Shown piece after piece: positions 43,483 through 55,046 of a DNA stretch of 64,000 nucleotides. Position 1 is the first letter of the stretch; each line of letters opens with the position of its first letter. The notes beneath the pieces are model-generated. The model saw only the letters and a list, made by a program, of their open reading frames with translations. It did not search any database and had not been told where the DNA came from. Origin of the DNA: Epichloe hybrida (taxonomy: Eukaryota > Ascomycota > Sordariomycetes > Hypocreales > Clavicipitaceae); assembly GCA_019022495.1 (NCBI GenBank), contig JAFEKR010000026.1, positions 1-64,000 of the forward strand, given 5' to 3'. Made by a program: the position numbers and the translations under genes.

Positions 43483-44841
43483 TCACTTCGCGAGCGGGCA
43501 TTCCCGCAAGATGGACTTTGCTTTTGGCCAATTCACCCCAGACACGGTTGCGCTCGTGACAGTCTCTGACCCGGGGATGACCCAAGGACTGGCGCGGCAT
43601 TCGTTGGTCTCCGTGTCGAATGACCACGCCAAACAATGACGGCTGCATTTCCGCTGGCAGCTCTCGGCGCTCTTCACTCCCCTCCACGTTGTAGTCCCTT
43701 CCTCGCCGGGGCCAACGTGGTCGCCGGCCCTGAAAGGCGGCTTGTGATATGCCTCCTCGGCGGGATGTTTGCCGAATAACTCCCACAGCTCGCCCCATAG
43801 AACAAGCTTGTTCCTCTTCGCCAGAGTCCTGCTGACGTGAGCCATGGCGCCGGGCTTCCGCAGCCCATGGAAAGACACAATCGGGGAGCACGCGCGGTCC
43901 GGCCGGATGCGCGTCGTCTCCGGCGTCTCCCCGTTGAAGTAGTGACTGTGCCGCTCGTCGATGTAGACGCCCACCCTCTGCAGGGTCGTGGCCACCAGCC
44001 TGTCCCCCCAGGTTTCGTCGAGCGAGCGAACGTAGGCCTGCGTCACGATGTCGGGCCGCCCAAAGAGCATCTTCATGGCCTGGCCCGAGACGAGGACGGC
44101 CGAGCCGCCGTGCGCGAACCTCGCCCTGTAGTCGCCGACGCTGTTGCCCACGTACTGCGGCTTGGCGGGATCGAGATGACTGAGCAGCAGCTGCAGCGAC
44201 TCCTTGACCACGAAGGTGTCGTCGTCCAGGATCATGTACCACTTCTTGTGCGGCATCCTCCTGTACGAGAGCTCCATGCCCATGATGAACTTGAGCGCGT
44301 CAAGCTCCCACCCGAACCTCCTCCCCAGCTCCTCCGCCCTCTCGTCATCGCCCGCGTCCACCGCCCCCTGCAGGCTCCGATACTTGCCAAACCTGTGGTG
44401 CTCGGCGTGCTCCCTCCCGACGCCCGACTCCATCACCAGCCGGATCGCATCGTGAATCTCGGCCGGCCCGAGATGCTCCTCCTTCCCGCCGCCCGTCCAG
44501 TCTCCCACAACGAGGAAGTCCCTCCCCTCATCCCCCAGGACCCCGCCCTTGGCCGCAAAGGCTTCCAGCTGCTCCTTGACTCGACGCCGCGTCCCGTACC
44601 CCGTCTTGATGAGACACCCTACCTCGCTGGGCATGTGAACCGGGTACATGCCCTGTCCGCGAAGCCACGCATCGCCGTCTCCCGCCCCCAGAGCATCCCT
44701 CACTCGCCAGGCGTTGAAGTTGACCGCCAGCACGACGGCCGAGTCCGGCGGCAGAACAATGTACCAGACCGTCAGTACCAGAATGACGAGCACGAAAGCA
44801 GGAGAGACAGGCCGTCGAGAGCGCCACCGCCGGGTGAGCAT
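43483..44841 (-). CDS. GT31-like glycosyltransferase with C-terminal Cys-rich domain
   Basis: A single exon, 452 residues. A type II Golgi membrane protein: short basic cytosolic start (MLTRRWRSRR) and one signal anchor (AFVLVILVLTVWYIVL). The Fringe-like GT31 fold is seen in FLVVGDW, the acceptor/donor helix region GWELDALKFIMGMELSYRRMPHKKWYMILDDDTFV with the metal-binding DDD at about 206-208, YVGNSVGDYRARFAHGGSAVLVS, and FHGLRKPGAMAHVSRTL. It probably transfers a sugar (galactose-like) in beta-1,3 linkage during glycan synthesis. The last ~70 residues (WRGVKSAESCQRKCSRHCLAWSFDTETNECRAS) look like a PAN/apple module with four Cys, possibly for binding. The long antisense frame across this GC-rich gene is a shadow. 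Confidence 0.85.
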   Translation of the reverse strand: MLTRRWRSRRPVSPAFVLVILVLTVWYIVLPPDSAVVLAVNFNAWRVRDALGAGDGDAWLRGQGMYPVHMPSEVGCLIKTGYGTRRRVKEQLEAFAAKGGVLGDEGRDFLVVGDWTGGGKEEHLGPAEIHDAIRLVMESGVGREHAEHHRFGKYRSLQGAVDAGDDERAEELGRRFGWELDALKFIMGMELSYRRMPHKKWYMILDDDTFVVKESLQLLLSHLDPAKPQYVGNSVGDYRARFAHGGSAVLVSGQAMKMLFGRPDIVTQAYVRSLDETWGDRLVATTLQRVGVYIDERHSHYFNGETPETTRIRPDRACSPIVSFHGLRKPGAMAHVSRTLAKRNKLVLWGELWELFGKHPAEEAYHKPPFRAGDHVGPGEEGTTTWRGVKSAESCQRKCSRHCLAWSFDTETNECRASPWVIPGSETVTSATVSGVNWPKAKSILRECPLAK

Positions 44842-46566
44842 TGTCTGTGGATATTATCGAGCGGTCCCTTTCCCGAACTTTTTTTCACCCCCTGGGCAGA
44901 AGAAAGGAAAATCCCCAACGCGACTAGTTGGTTGAGAGAGGCGCGGTTCAATGCAGGATGGGTTGGAGAAGGGGGGACAGTATCGTCACTTGTGAGATTG
45001 GCCAAAGTGCAAATGTACGTGGAGTAGGCGCCTTTGAGTGCGCACTCCTGAATCCTGATAGTAGCTGCGATAAATGAGCATAACAAGTCCAATTCCTGTT
45101 TGTTCTCACACGAGGTACACGACTAGGGGCAGCAGGCCAATGGAAGATCTTTCCGTAGCACGAAGTGGGGTACAATTTACGGGGTAGCGGGCTGATCGTG
45201 GCTACAAGTGGAGCGAAAAGTACTTTACTCTACCTTGATTTACCAGGACTATACATACGGACTATAGTACCATTTTAATAGTGTGCATACTAACCCATAC
45301 ACCCGGAGTATTGATTTTGTACTTTTTTTTTGGGGGGTCATTGGTTGTGGCCAATGCATCTCATTTATAAGGAACAAAAAAATTACTAGCAATACCTAGC
45401 TAGTTTAACAATTAACAACCAAGTAATTATCACCGCAGTAATAGGTAAAACAACAATAGAACAAGCTTCAAGCTACAAATACAAGGGGCTAAAGGTTAAT
45501 ACAAAGTTTATAATAATTTTTATGGCTGCGTTAGCGCAAGATATAGTCATAGTTCACAACCACGGTCAAACTTATTTCCATTCGAGTTTTACTTACCCCG
45601 CTCACAGCATAAATTAACGTGATTCCCCCTTCCTCTGCGACCGTGCGTACTCCATCTCTCTACATCTCTTCTATCTTGCACCTTATGACTTGTCCTTCAA
45701 AGCTCCGAGGCGAACCAAACACACAACTCATCCTCACTTGCCTCCAATCCAATTCGAATTACCAGGTAGGTCATGGGCAACCAATTGACCAATTGACGAC
45801 TAACTAATCAGACCATGAAGATAAATCCAACCTAGAGACAATTGATAGTATTTGCAATATGAGGGAAAAGATGCTGAAAAATAAGGGCAAAGCTAATAAC
45901 AAGATTTGTAAGGCAGATAAAACTTCTCTTTTTATCTGCCTTACAAATCGTATTATTAGCTTTGCCCTTATTTTTCAGCATCTTTTCCCTCATATTGTAA
46001 ATACTATTAATCGTCTCTATGTTGTGTTTATCTTCGCTTCCCTTCGCTTCCCTTTTCTTCTCTTCTGCCGCATTGTTCAATTTTTCAGATAGTGCGGTGT
46101 CCTTTTTATTACACCCGGAGTATAGTCCTAGTAAAATGCAAATACAAGGTACTTTTTACCCCATTCAGTGCCACACTAAGCTATTGGCTTCGTGAATGAG
46201 CGGTGCAAACTGACTCTTGACCATGTACATCGTGGTTTCCAAGAACAACATTGTAGACAAGCGAATAAATGATCGTGTACATGTTCCGTCTCTACTCGCG
46301 CACCCTCGCGCCCTCTTCTTCCACACAAAAAAAAAAGAAAGAAAGAAAAAGAAACCAAAATCGACCCTTTGCCGATCGTCTATAATGAATGTATGCACTT
46401 GCACTCCGACTATCTCCAATGCCCACGTGCTGCATCATCCTTGCCTCCCCAAATACATATGCTAATATCAAACGCCACGTGAATGCTAGTGTACTCTGTG
46501 TATACAAAATTATAAAATGCAAGGACGTACTCTTTTTTTGTTCTTGTTTACGCGCATACTGTATCA
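44842..46566. other. Gene-free region with a large palindrome
   Basis: About 1.7 kb, AT-rich from 45180 on. Contains the 219-bp palindrome (45817-46035) and the phrase ACACCCGGAGTAT twice (45299, 46111). Frames in the palindrome mirror each other and are not genes. Confidence 0.5.
45817..46035. repeat. 219-bp near-perfect palindrome (foldback)
   Basis: Arms 45817-45925 and 45927-46035 are inverted copies centred on about 45926, with a loop of only a few bases (CTTCTCT region). Example: GATGCTGAAAAATAAGGGCA (from 45868) has its exact complement near 45967-45986. Mismatches are few and mostly transitions. Probably a MITE or a foldback transposon relic. Confidence 0.9.
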
Positions 46567-48543
46567 TCACCTCTCCAACTCGTAGAAGAGAAGATAGACT
46601 TCCCTTTGCATGCTGAGAACCTCACTAGTCTTGGCCTCGCGCACCTTTTCATCACTCACGCGCCACCACTTGTCGGCAGCGGGCTTGCGACGCCTGGCCT
46701 TCTTGGACAGACCGTTTGGAGGCATCTTGATAAGGTCCTGTCCCGCTTTGTGGGACGTTAGCTTCGATAAGGCGGATTTGGTAGATGCCGCCACGGATCG
46801 GAGACTGCTTGTTTCAGTGCCCTTTTCCTTCCCATTTGACTGGGAACTCGAGTCCGAGTTGACTTCGGTGGGCACGCTGCGAGGCGGGGCCGCCATGGAA
46901 ACGAGCGATGGCGTAGACAAATTCGTCGCGGGGGAGGGTGACAGCAAGTCTGGCGTGGAAACGGCCGGGCTATGGGTTGGACGGGCTGCTATTTCTGGCG
47001 TGGAGATTGGAGTCGGCGTCTTGCTGTACACAGGGGATTGCTGGAAAGTATTGGAGTTGTGGTAAGGTGATGGTTGGTTCTGCCGCCTGAAGGCCTCGTA
47101 GTGACCGCTGTTGTGACCGCCGCGGTGTGTGACCGTTCCGAGAAGTTTGTATTTGTGCTGTTTCATGAGACCGCCGAGAGGCAACTCTTCTGGAAAAGCC
47201 ACCTTGGCCGAGTTCTTCTGTGTCATCTGGCCGATGCCGTAGATGGACCGAGACAAGTGAAGGGCCAGGATTTTGGGGAAGATGGAGATGCGCGTCGTCT
47301 TGGAAATCTTTCGCTTCGGTGCGTATCGAATATCGCCTAGGTCCACACCCTCGGGAGGTTGTTCGGGATCCGTGTCAATAGCCGTTTGGAGCTTATCGAT
47401 GCTGTCCTTGGCCTGCGCTATGAAGTGCTCCGAGTTGGACCGCGCCATCTCATGTTCCAGATTGGACTTGACAAACAGCAACCGGCACATTTCACACTTG
47501 AAGTCATCGATGAACTCCGTCTTGAAAACTCCATCGAAACATGAGTTGAGAGACGTAGAAGACACCTGCGGCACCGCCAGCGTCAGGGTGCAAAAGGTTT
47601 CCTCCCTGGGTTTCGTCTTGTATTTGCATGTTTGACACTCGAGATGCGATTCGTACTTGCCCTCCATGGGGAATCCTTCTTCCAGCTCGAGCGGTACCAG
47701 ACGAGTGAGAGTGTCGGGATTCAAGCCATTTTGCGATTCGAGCAGAGGCATGCCAGACTCGGCATCCTTTTCGTGGATGCTGTTCGTCTCGCCATTACTG
47801 ATGCTCTTTTCGTCATGGACGATGTCTGCATGACCACGACCATTATTGTTACCGTGGTTGTGGTCGTCGTGGTCGTCGTGGTCGTGGTCGTGGACGTGGT
47901 CGTCGTGGTCGCCGGCATCATGACCCTGGCCATCGCCATTGATCGAAACCTTGGTGCCGTTGCTTGACGCACGGAGGAGACCATTCTTTCGTGCGTGAAA
48001 TCGCGCGCGCTGCCCAGCGTGGTACTCGTCCTTGAGACGCTCAGCAACAATCTGCAAGAATTCTTGGGCATCCTGCTGTTGTCGACTGATGTGCTGCTTG
48101 AAGGCAACTTCCAACACTCGAACAAAGGGGAACGGAGAGACGGACTTTTTGTAAATGGGCCGCTCGTTGAGTGCATCCAGCATCTCCTTGAGGCCCTGTG
48201 TCACCAGACCGTCCTGCAGGCCCTGCAGCTTCCATTGCTCGAGCTTGGCCGTGCCGAGAGGTTGTACAAGGTTTGCATAGACGGCCGGATCTTCGATGCG
48301 CCGCCGGTGCGTTTCGCGGATCAGGTATATGCGGAGATCGCCAAGACCTGCAAGGACCTGGAGTACAGAGTTGATGAAGCAATCATTGGCCTGGTTGCGC
48401 AGACCGACCACCGTTTTCTTCTTGGAGTTGACGCTGGTGTCATGGTCGATGGCAAAGGTCGGGCCAAACACATAGATCAAGGCAACGGCGGCGAGGGATG
48501 CTCCGGCAGCATACGATACGACCGACAATGACTTGTCGGGCAT
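46567..48543 (-). CDS. ubp16: Ubiquitin-specific protease, Ubp16-like, membrane-anchored
   Basis: A single exon, 658 residues. A C19 deubiquitinase. An N-terminal membrane helix (SYAAGASLAAVALIYVFGPTF) follows a short basic start, as in yeast Ubp16 of the mitochondrial outer membrane. The Cys box is GLRNQANDCFINS (catalytic Cys 55), with QQQDAQEFLQ following. Zinc-ribbon-like pairs are CQTC (303/306) and CEMC (350/353). The His box is YKLLGTVTHRGGHNSGHYEAF (His 481), and the C-terminal motif is WWRVSDEKV...VYLLFYE. An Asp/His-rich insert (about residues 209-230) separates the Cys box from the ribbon, and a Ser/Thr/Pro-rich insert precedes the end. Ubp16 assignment rests on the anchor and domain order. 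Confidence 0.87.
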   Translation of the reverse strand: MPDKSLSVVSYAAGASLAAVALIYVFGPTFAIDHDTSVNSKKKTVVGLRNQANDCFINSVLQVLAGLGDLRIYLIRETHRRRIEDPAVYANLVQPLGTAKLEQWKLQGLQDGLVTQGLKEMLDALNERPIYKKSVSPFPFVRVLEVAFKQHISRQQQDAQEFLQIVAERLKDEYHAGQRARFHARKNGLLRASSNGTKVSINGDGQGHDAGDHDDHVHDHDHDDHDDHNHGNNNGRGHADIVHDEKSISNGETNSIHEKDAESGMPLLESQNGLNPDTLTRLVPLELEEGFPMEGKYESHLECQTCKYKTKPREETFCTLTLAVPQVSSTSLNSCFDGVFKTEFIDDFKCEMCRLLFVKSNLEHEMARSNSEHFIAQAKDSIDKLQTAIDTDPEQPPEGVDLGDIRYAPKRKISKTTRISIFPKILALHLSRSIYGIGQMTQKNSAKVAFPEELPLGGLMKQHKYKLLGTVTHRGGHNSGHYEAFRRQNQPSPYHNSNTFQQSPVYSKTPTPISTPEIAARPTHSPAVSTPDLLSPSPATNLSTPSLVSMAAPPRSVPTEVNSDSSSQSNGKEKGTETSSLRSVAASTKSALSKLTSHKAGQDLIKMPPNGLSKKARRRKPAADKWWRVSDEKVREAKTSEVLSMQREVYLLFYELER

Positions 48544-49989
48544 GATACGTGAGCAAGCGGCGATATGCCGATTCGATCGACGGCCACAGGGCTATTTGAA
48601 GATCTCGGGCGTTTTTTCCCCCCCCTTTTTCTGTTTTTTTGGGCTCGAGAAAGGGGGCGAAAGGTGCCAGCCTCGGGCGCTCGCTCGGTCAGACGATGTT
48701 CCTCGTCAGGTGAGAGGAAACAGCCCCCAGGAATGAAAGGCAAGATGCGCTTTCTGTGCTGAGAAGGTGGAGGAGCACAATAGTATTAGGTCGGCGAGGT
48801 GATGATGGTCGTTGTTGGTGACGCATACATGGTGCGGCGTAGACCGAAGGATTTGCCTTGGGTTGGTTGGGTTGGAAGTTGGAATCGAGCAAAGCGCGCA
48901 ATGTCGATGTCTGGTCTGGACGGCCGAGAGGTGTGGAGAGTGGAGATGCGAATCAAAGTGGAAGTGAAAGTGAATTTGGGTCGTGATGCACCCACCCCCC
49001 CTCTACCCCTCCCCTGTACCACTCCCCTCTTCCCTCGCCATCCCTGACAACCTGACGACCTGACGACGACCTCACAACCTGACGAACGATACCCTTAATC
49101 TCTCTTACTATCTGCTCGGTCCTTGAATCTTTGCTGATCACACATATGCTCAGGCCCGAACCCTAATCCTCGGGCCTGTGCTGCCGCAACATGCTGCCAC
49201 GTCCATCCCCCGCGCACCGATACATCCATGCCAGCTCCGCAGAAAGGGAACGGAAATTTCCCATGTCCCATTGAGTACCTGGGTATGGGAGACATCGAAT
49301 GCAAATGCTTGTTATCTCGACTGATTGGCCCGTCGTCATCGCACTACCCCACGAACAAGCACATGTCCCACCAGTATTAACACCACGATTTACTCCAAGA
49401 TACATCGATTCTTGTGCGCATGTGGTGTCACGACTTCTATCTAACCACTCCCTCCGATCCTCCGAGCCCGCCCATATAATGAAACAAGCTTCACCTTGAA
49501 TTATCCTGTGTCCGTTTCCAATCCGCTCTTCGAGCAAAGGCTCGAAACGCTCGAAAGCTACACAACCGCTGAGATGCACCAACGCCAAACATGGTATATG
49601 AACAAAAGAAGAAAAAGGAAAAAAGAGCCCGTTGCAAAAAAAAAAAAAAAGAAAGCGATTGACCATTAAACGCCATTCCAATATAGGATATAGGGGATGT
49701 ATGTTCCTGTGCCACAGCGCCAGATGAAGCAATCAAGAAGAAGAAAAAGAAAAGGCAAAAGCAAAAGATGATGAAAAGGAGGACATTCGATCGTCCATGG
49801 CCCGCAACACTTCCACCTTCTACAATTCACCAGACATGCTTCCCCATTGCTTTACTTGGACGGGTTCTCATACATATAGTCTACGCTCCACAGTGAGTCC
49901 CACAACACGGACTTCTTGGACGGACTATCTGCTGGTTCTTCTCTCCGCATTGGACTTCGGGCCTGAGCATATGTGTGATCAGCAAAGAT
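48544..49989. other. Intergenic region, ATG11 3' side to UBP16-like 5' side
   Basis: About 1.4 kb. Holds one copy (49111-49160) of a 50-bp inverted repeat whose partner is the end of ATG11, and an A run (about 49636-49650). No gene recognised. Confidence 0.5.
49111..49160 (+). repeat. 50-bp inverted copy of the ATG11 3' end
   Basis: Identical, base for base, to the complement of 49956-50005. The partner covers the last ATG11 codons (SLLGP, stop) and 34 bases beyond the stop. Confidence 0.95.
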
Positions 49990-50005
49990 TCAAGGACCGA
50001 GCAGA
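49956..50005 (-). repeat. ATG11 3'-end copy of a 50-bp inverted repeat
   Basis: Perfect inverted match to 49111-49160; 795 bp of different sequence lie between them. Confidence 0.95.
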
Positions 50006-53000
50006 GAGTCAACGTTTCGTACCTCGGAAGACTTGCCAGTGGGCTCCCGAGCAGATGTCTCCTCGGCGTGTGCGCCCAGCGCGTCGTTGCTTAGTACTGC
50101 TTTCTGTGGTCCCTTGTTGGCGACAGCCACTTCGGATGAAGCCATTTGAAGCTGGCCGCTTGCCAACGGGCTTGTCTGCGCTGGGCTGGTCCCCGCTGGA
50201 GAATCTGTAGCTGCCGCCCGCAGGGAATTTGTCTCGCTGGCCAAGGCACTGCTCTTCAGCAGTGCTGTCCCACCAGCTGTCTGGAACGGCAACGCTTTCT
50301 TTGAGGCTGAACTACTCCGTCTGCTTTCTAGACCCTTCGAAAGCGTCTTGTTAATGCCTTCGATGCTGGTGATGCTGTCTCGGTTTTTTCCCTTGCCCTT
50401 GATCGCGAGCGACTGGATACTAGCCGTTGCCGCAACAGTATTGGCAGCAACGGTTGACTTGCCCATTCCTGGCGTGGACGGGGCGCCAGGTTTGTCCTCC
50501 TGCGCGTCAATGAGATACCATCGCAGGCCGTCGGACAGCTGGAAGGGATTGTCGTTCTCGTCGTCGTTTAACGACTCGGAATCATTTGCGGGCTGGAGAC
50601 TTTTGGATAGATCGACAACTCTTTCCTCAATCCGCGATATTCTGGCGACGAGCCATTCGCGTTGGCGCAAACGATGACCGTCTTGCTCACGGAGGAAGTA
50701 GTGAGGAAATCCGACATTGAAAGCTGCCCATGCCCCTGCCTGCTGGTTACGCGTGGGTAGGAACAAGGCAAGATCGCCCTCCTTGAAGTTCTTGAAGGCA
50801 ATCTTTTCGTGAGCATCCTTTTGCTGAGAATGTGACCGGTCCCGGTACGCCCGAGCCTCCCTCTGCCATTTCCGAGCTTTATGTTCCGCTTCCTTGATTC
50901 TCATGTGTATCGTATCGGAAAAGACATCCATGTCGAATGATCCTAAACTCTTGACAAACGCACAGTACTTGTCCGCCTCGCTCGCTGCATCGCTGGTGTT
51001 CATCCAGTATAGTAACTCCAAGTCAGCGCTGTCAGCCAGGGACTTGCCCAAACTGACAGACCGACGAACAGAGTTACCGGGATCCGAAGAGTCATTGGGA
51101 TTCGGCGTGGCTCGCTCTGCGCGCGGAACCTTGTTGATACTCATTTCCCCATTGGCTCTTGCAACTGCATATCCACAGCGCTCGAGAAGACGAGTCAATC
51201 GATCACTTTGCGTATAAAGCCTTTGTGTGAGATCCATGGTTCGCGCATCACGAGCATCGTATTGCCTGGCTAGCGCAGACGACTTTGTTTGCAAATTCTC
51301 CGCTTTCTGCCTGACCAAGCGTAATTCTTCCTCGAGGCTGCCGACTTGAGATCGGCGGGACGCTGCTTCTTCCGATAGTTGAATGACTTTCTTCTCCTCA
51401 AGCTCCAGCTTCTTCTGCAGGGTTTCTGAGCCGGTCTCCCCAGCCGAGAGTTGCGCTCGTAGCTGGCTCAAATCACGTCTACTGCTGGCAAGCTCCCCTT
51501 CAAGGGCAGCAGCTCTTGCCTTCTCTTCTGATGCGTTTTCACGAAGCTGGACCACGTTGTCCTCCCCTTCAGCCAGCTTTGCTTGCGTTTCCATGACTTC
51601 CCGTTTGAGCTCGTTCACGGAGATCACTGCATGGTCCAAATCTGACTTAACCACCGCGGCATCACTTTCCATGTTCTTCAATTTGGTGAGGAGGTCGACA
51701 ATTTGTGACACGCAAGAGTCCGTGACGTCTGATAGCTCCTGAGGACTAGGCTGACTAGGCAAGAGCTCCGCGAAAATTCTGTGCAATGAGTCCAGCTGGC
51801 TCTCGGCGAGCTTTTCGGCGGCCTGCAATCTTTGTGACAAGAGTTGCTTCTCGTCCTGGGCTCCTCGGGACTGTCGCTCGAGCATTTCCAGCTGAACGCG
51901 CTGCATTTGCACTTCTTTTCTTAGGAAGTCAACTTGTCCTTGCGCTTTGAGGGCTTCATCAGCCCTCTCCTTTGTCAAATTCAGGACTTGTGTCTCTAGC
52001 TCCCGAATTCTTCCGTCAGAAGATGCCTTCTCCTTCTCCCTGGATTCGTCAAAGTGTTCCATCTCATCTTCGGTATCTTCAATTCGAGCCTTCAGTGCTT
52101 TGATCTCCTGTTCTAGGGATTTTCGTTCCTCATCGAACTCTCGCTTCAAGGCTTCCATGTTTTCGAGTAGATCCTTCTTGGTCGAGTTTGCCTCCTGTAT
52201 CTGGTTCTTTGCATCATCGTGTTCTGTGTTTCGCGTGCTGAGATCTGTCAGAATACGGGCAGATCGCTGTTTCTCTTCTCGCAGCTCATTCTCCAGTTGC
52301 GCGATTCTTCGCAGAAGAGGGTCAGCGTCATCAGAGGAGCGCCGACGGTCTTCGACACGAATAGACCTGACTGAGGAGCTCGAGCCGCGTCGCTCATGTG
52401 GCTGGTGGTTCTGCGGCTGGAACAGGTTTCCAGGTCGTGATGCTTGGCTTTGCCTGTGAAGCAAATCTTCCAGGCGCCTAACCCTGCTCTCTGCTGTTTT
52501 CAATTTGCTTTCAATCTTGACCTTGTCATCCCGCAATGAGCGGAGCAAATCGTCATCCCCCCGTATCATGAGTCCACTTCTGCCGAGAGCTGCTTCGTGA
52601 ACGCTACCATTCTTGAACGCCTTCAGCCTTTTGGACTGCTGCTTTGTGGGGTTTAGTAATTCCTGAACGAGCTTTTCAATATCATCGAGAATAGTCTGGT
52701 CTGTCTCCTGCTCCTGCAAAGACTGGATAAAGGTGTCCAAGTCATCTTTGGTGATAGAGGGCCACGGTAAGTCCTCCCCGAGGAGGTTCACTTCCAACCC
52801 CATCACATTGGTGTCCAGAGTTGGTCCGTACATGCTCCCGACCGTCTTGTGCCACTTCCTTCGTCTCTTCGACTCCTCATCTTGGAACAACGCCATTTCG
52901 TTGGCCAGGGTAGAAGAGTCCGTCTTGACCTTGTCAGCCCATTCGCGGCGACGGATAGCTTCGACTACAAACGACGCGTACATGTACGGGAGCTGGTGAA

Positions 53001-54345
53001 TAAGCCGCAAGTAGTCGAATGTAGTCATGTCGTCCTCGGATTGATTCAGCACATTGATTTGGCCTCGGACGTTGCTATGCAAGGAAGTGACATCGGTAAT
53101 GGTTTGCATGCATCTCACAGACTCCGATGCAACCGAATTTCGAGCCTGAGTGGCATATTGGACAAGCTCATGCATCTCCTGAACGCGCTTTTTGAGGGTT
53201 GGAACTAACCTCTCTGTGTGGTTCGACGCTATCTGGGATGCTTGCGCCAGATCTCGCTTGGAACCCTTGTATCCCAGAGCCGTGCGATAATCGGAGTCGA
53301 TTTGGTTGACGATGACCTCGATATCCTCCAGGAGCTGAGCCGAGTCGCCACTATGCCCCATGGCCGAACAGTTCATCAACTTGTCGAAATCGGCGACGAG
53401 CCCCTCCCAACCCTTGTACATTTGGGAGGCAAGCTGGTCCAAGTTGGCGGCTTTGTCCCCGAATCGCCGCCGGGCTGTCGGTGCAAGCTTACCAGCCTTC
53501 TTCGCCGTGTCCAACTCGATCAGATCCTCCAAGGTGACATGCCCTTTTGTAACCTCTTCTCTTGTCATGAACTTCACCATAGCTGGAGAAACAGGGGTAT
53601 TTCGAGCGAGCTTGACGTGCTGTTCCCACATGGTAGCCAAGTTTTCGTGCTCTGACAGGGCAGGTTCTACCCATTTCTTCAGCTCCTGATACTTGGGCTC
53701 AATTTGTTTTACACTCATCTCGAGATTTGCAACAGCCGCGTCCAAGCATTTGATGATGACGTCCATTTCATCGTATCGAGCTGCAGCCTCCGAGTTGAGG
53801 CGAGCACAATCCTCAGACAACTTGATTGCCCAGGAACGCCGCTCCTGATACAATTTTTGCCATGAAGAGATTGCTTGTACATCATCAATCAAGTTCGGCG
53901 CATTAGGTATCGACAGTCTCGGTGGAGGCGGTGTGTCGGAGACCAGCGATGGAGTGCTCGGGGAGGAAGAAGTCTGTGTCACTCGGATATCGTAAACAAG
54001 GAACTCTTTCTGTATTTCCAAAAGAAAAATCAGCAACACTCTTATCGACTGGCTCTATGTTGTTCGATATATGACGTCGGATGGCAGCACCGACCTCGGC
54101 ATGTAGACTAGTGGACTTGACGCTGCGACCCTGTGGAGTCAGAGCAATCATATGCTGAAGCGGCACAGAGCTGTGCTTTGAGACCCATGTTTTCAGATGG
54201 TCGATGCTAGAGATGGAAGCATTGTTAGAGTGAGACGCAGCGCGGGCAGGGATTGACGTTGGAGTTGGCAGACATACGTCGAAAACTGCGAAGTATCAAC
54301 CTCGAGGCGCTGGCCCGTATGGGCAATCAACACCTGTGTAGCCAT
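49990..54345 (-). CDS. atg11: Autophagy scaffold protein ATG11
   Basis: Exons 54345-54278, 54206-54095 and 54009-49990; 1,399 residues. Atg11 links cargo receptors to the Atg1 kinase in selective autophagy (pexophagy, mitophagy, Cvt-like) at the phagophore assembly site. A ubiquitin-like N-terminus MATQVLIAHTGQRLEVDTSQFSTIDHLKTWVSKHSSVPLQHMIALTPQG spans exons 1-2. KEFLVYDIRVTQ follows intron 2, whose donor GTCGGT is weak. The middle is an ATG17-like helical domain (LIDDVQAISSWQKLYQERRSWA...), then several hundred residues of coiled coil (heavy in Glu/Lys/Gln/Leu). The conserved ATG11 C-terminal domain includes AFKNFKEGDLALFLPTRNQQAGAWAAFNVGFPHYFLRE. A disordered Ser/Ala-rich tail ends SLLGP. 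Confidence 0.94.
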
Positions 54346-55046
54346 TCCCGAGACATTCTCCCGTCGCAGGCGAATCAGCCGAGGTTGGGAAAATGCGAAG
54401 CAGGCAGCCGGCGAAGCGTGGTGTGAGTCGGTAAAAAATGTTGTGTGAGGAAAGCCACAGAATGGGAGTTCGTGGTTCGTGATGGATGACAGCAGACGCG
54501 GTGATGCCTGATGCACAGAGGCGGCGGCCCCGGATGATTAGCGCAAACACCCACGGTCCATTGTGCTCGCTACCAGGCAGTGGATGTGACGCCTGAGTCG
54601 GGGGCAACAGTGCGAGCTCATAGGCTGCAGCCGAACCCGGCCAGGCACGAGGCGGCCTATTACCGCCTGCACCCCGTTTGGTCAGTGGCTGAGCTGAACG
54701 TGCATGGATCAATCTGACATGTTTTTGTTGGATGATAATAAACGAATCCGTACCACAACGATCTACATACTTGTCATCGCCACTGCTCGAAGTGCCGAAG
54801 AAGGGCGTCTGGAGCTGAAGATCCCTTTCCATCCATTCCTCGACAAGAACCGGTTCCTGCAGCGTGACCAGCTTCATGGGGACCGGTCCCGACCCAATCT
54901 GGTCAAATTGAACCAGCTGCCCACCAAAGATCACCCCTCGTGACACGCACCACCTGCTTGTTGTCGCGCGTCGCATCGCTCGATGTTGCTGTCAATGACA
55001 AAACACCACTCTGGATCTCACATATCTCACATGAAAAGAAAAAGAA
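54346..55046. other. Divergent promoter region (ATG11 / CENP-H-like)
   Basis: About 700 bp between start codons pointing apart. The minus frame at 54296-54976 has no domain character. No repeat or RNA seen. Confidence 0.5.

Noticed and set aside
43837..45027. 396-residue antisense frame over the glycosyltransferase gene
   Set aside because: A shadow of a GC-rich gene; the minus-strand product has a membrane anchor and the DDD motif, the antisense has no family character.
45832..46092. Two small proteins with mirror-image sequences
   Set aside because: Both are readings of the two arms of the palindrome; no start context or homology supports coding.
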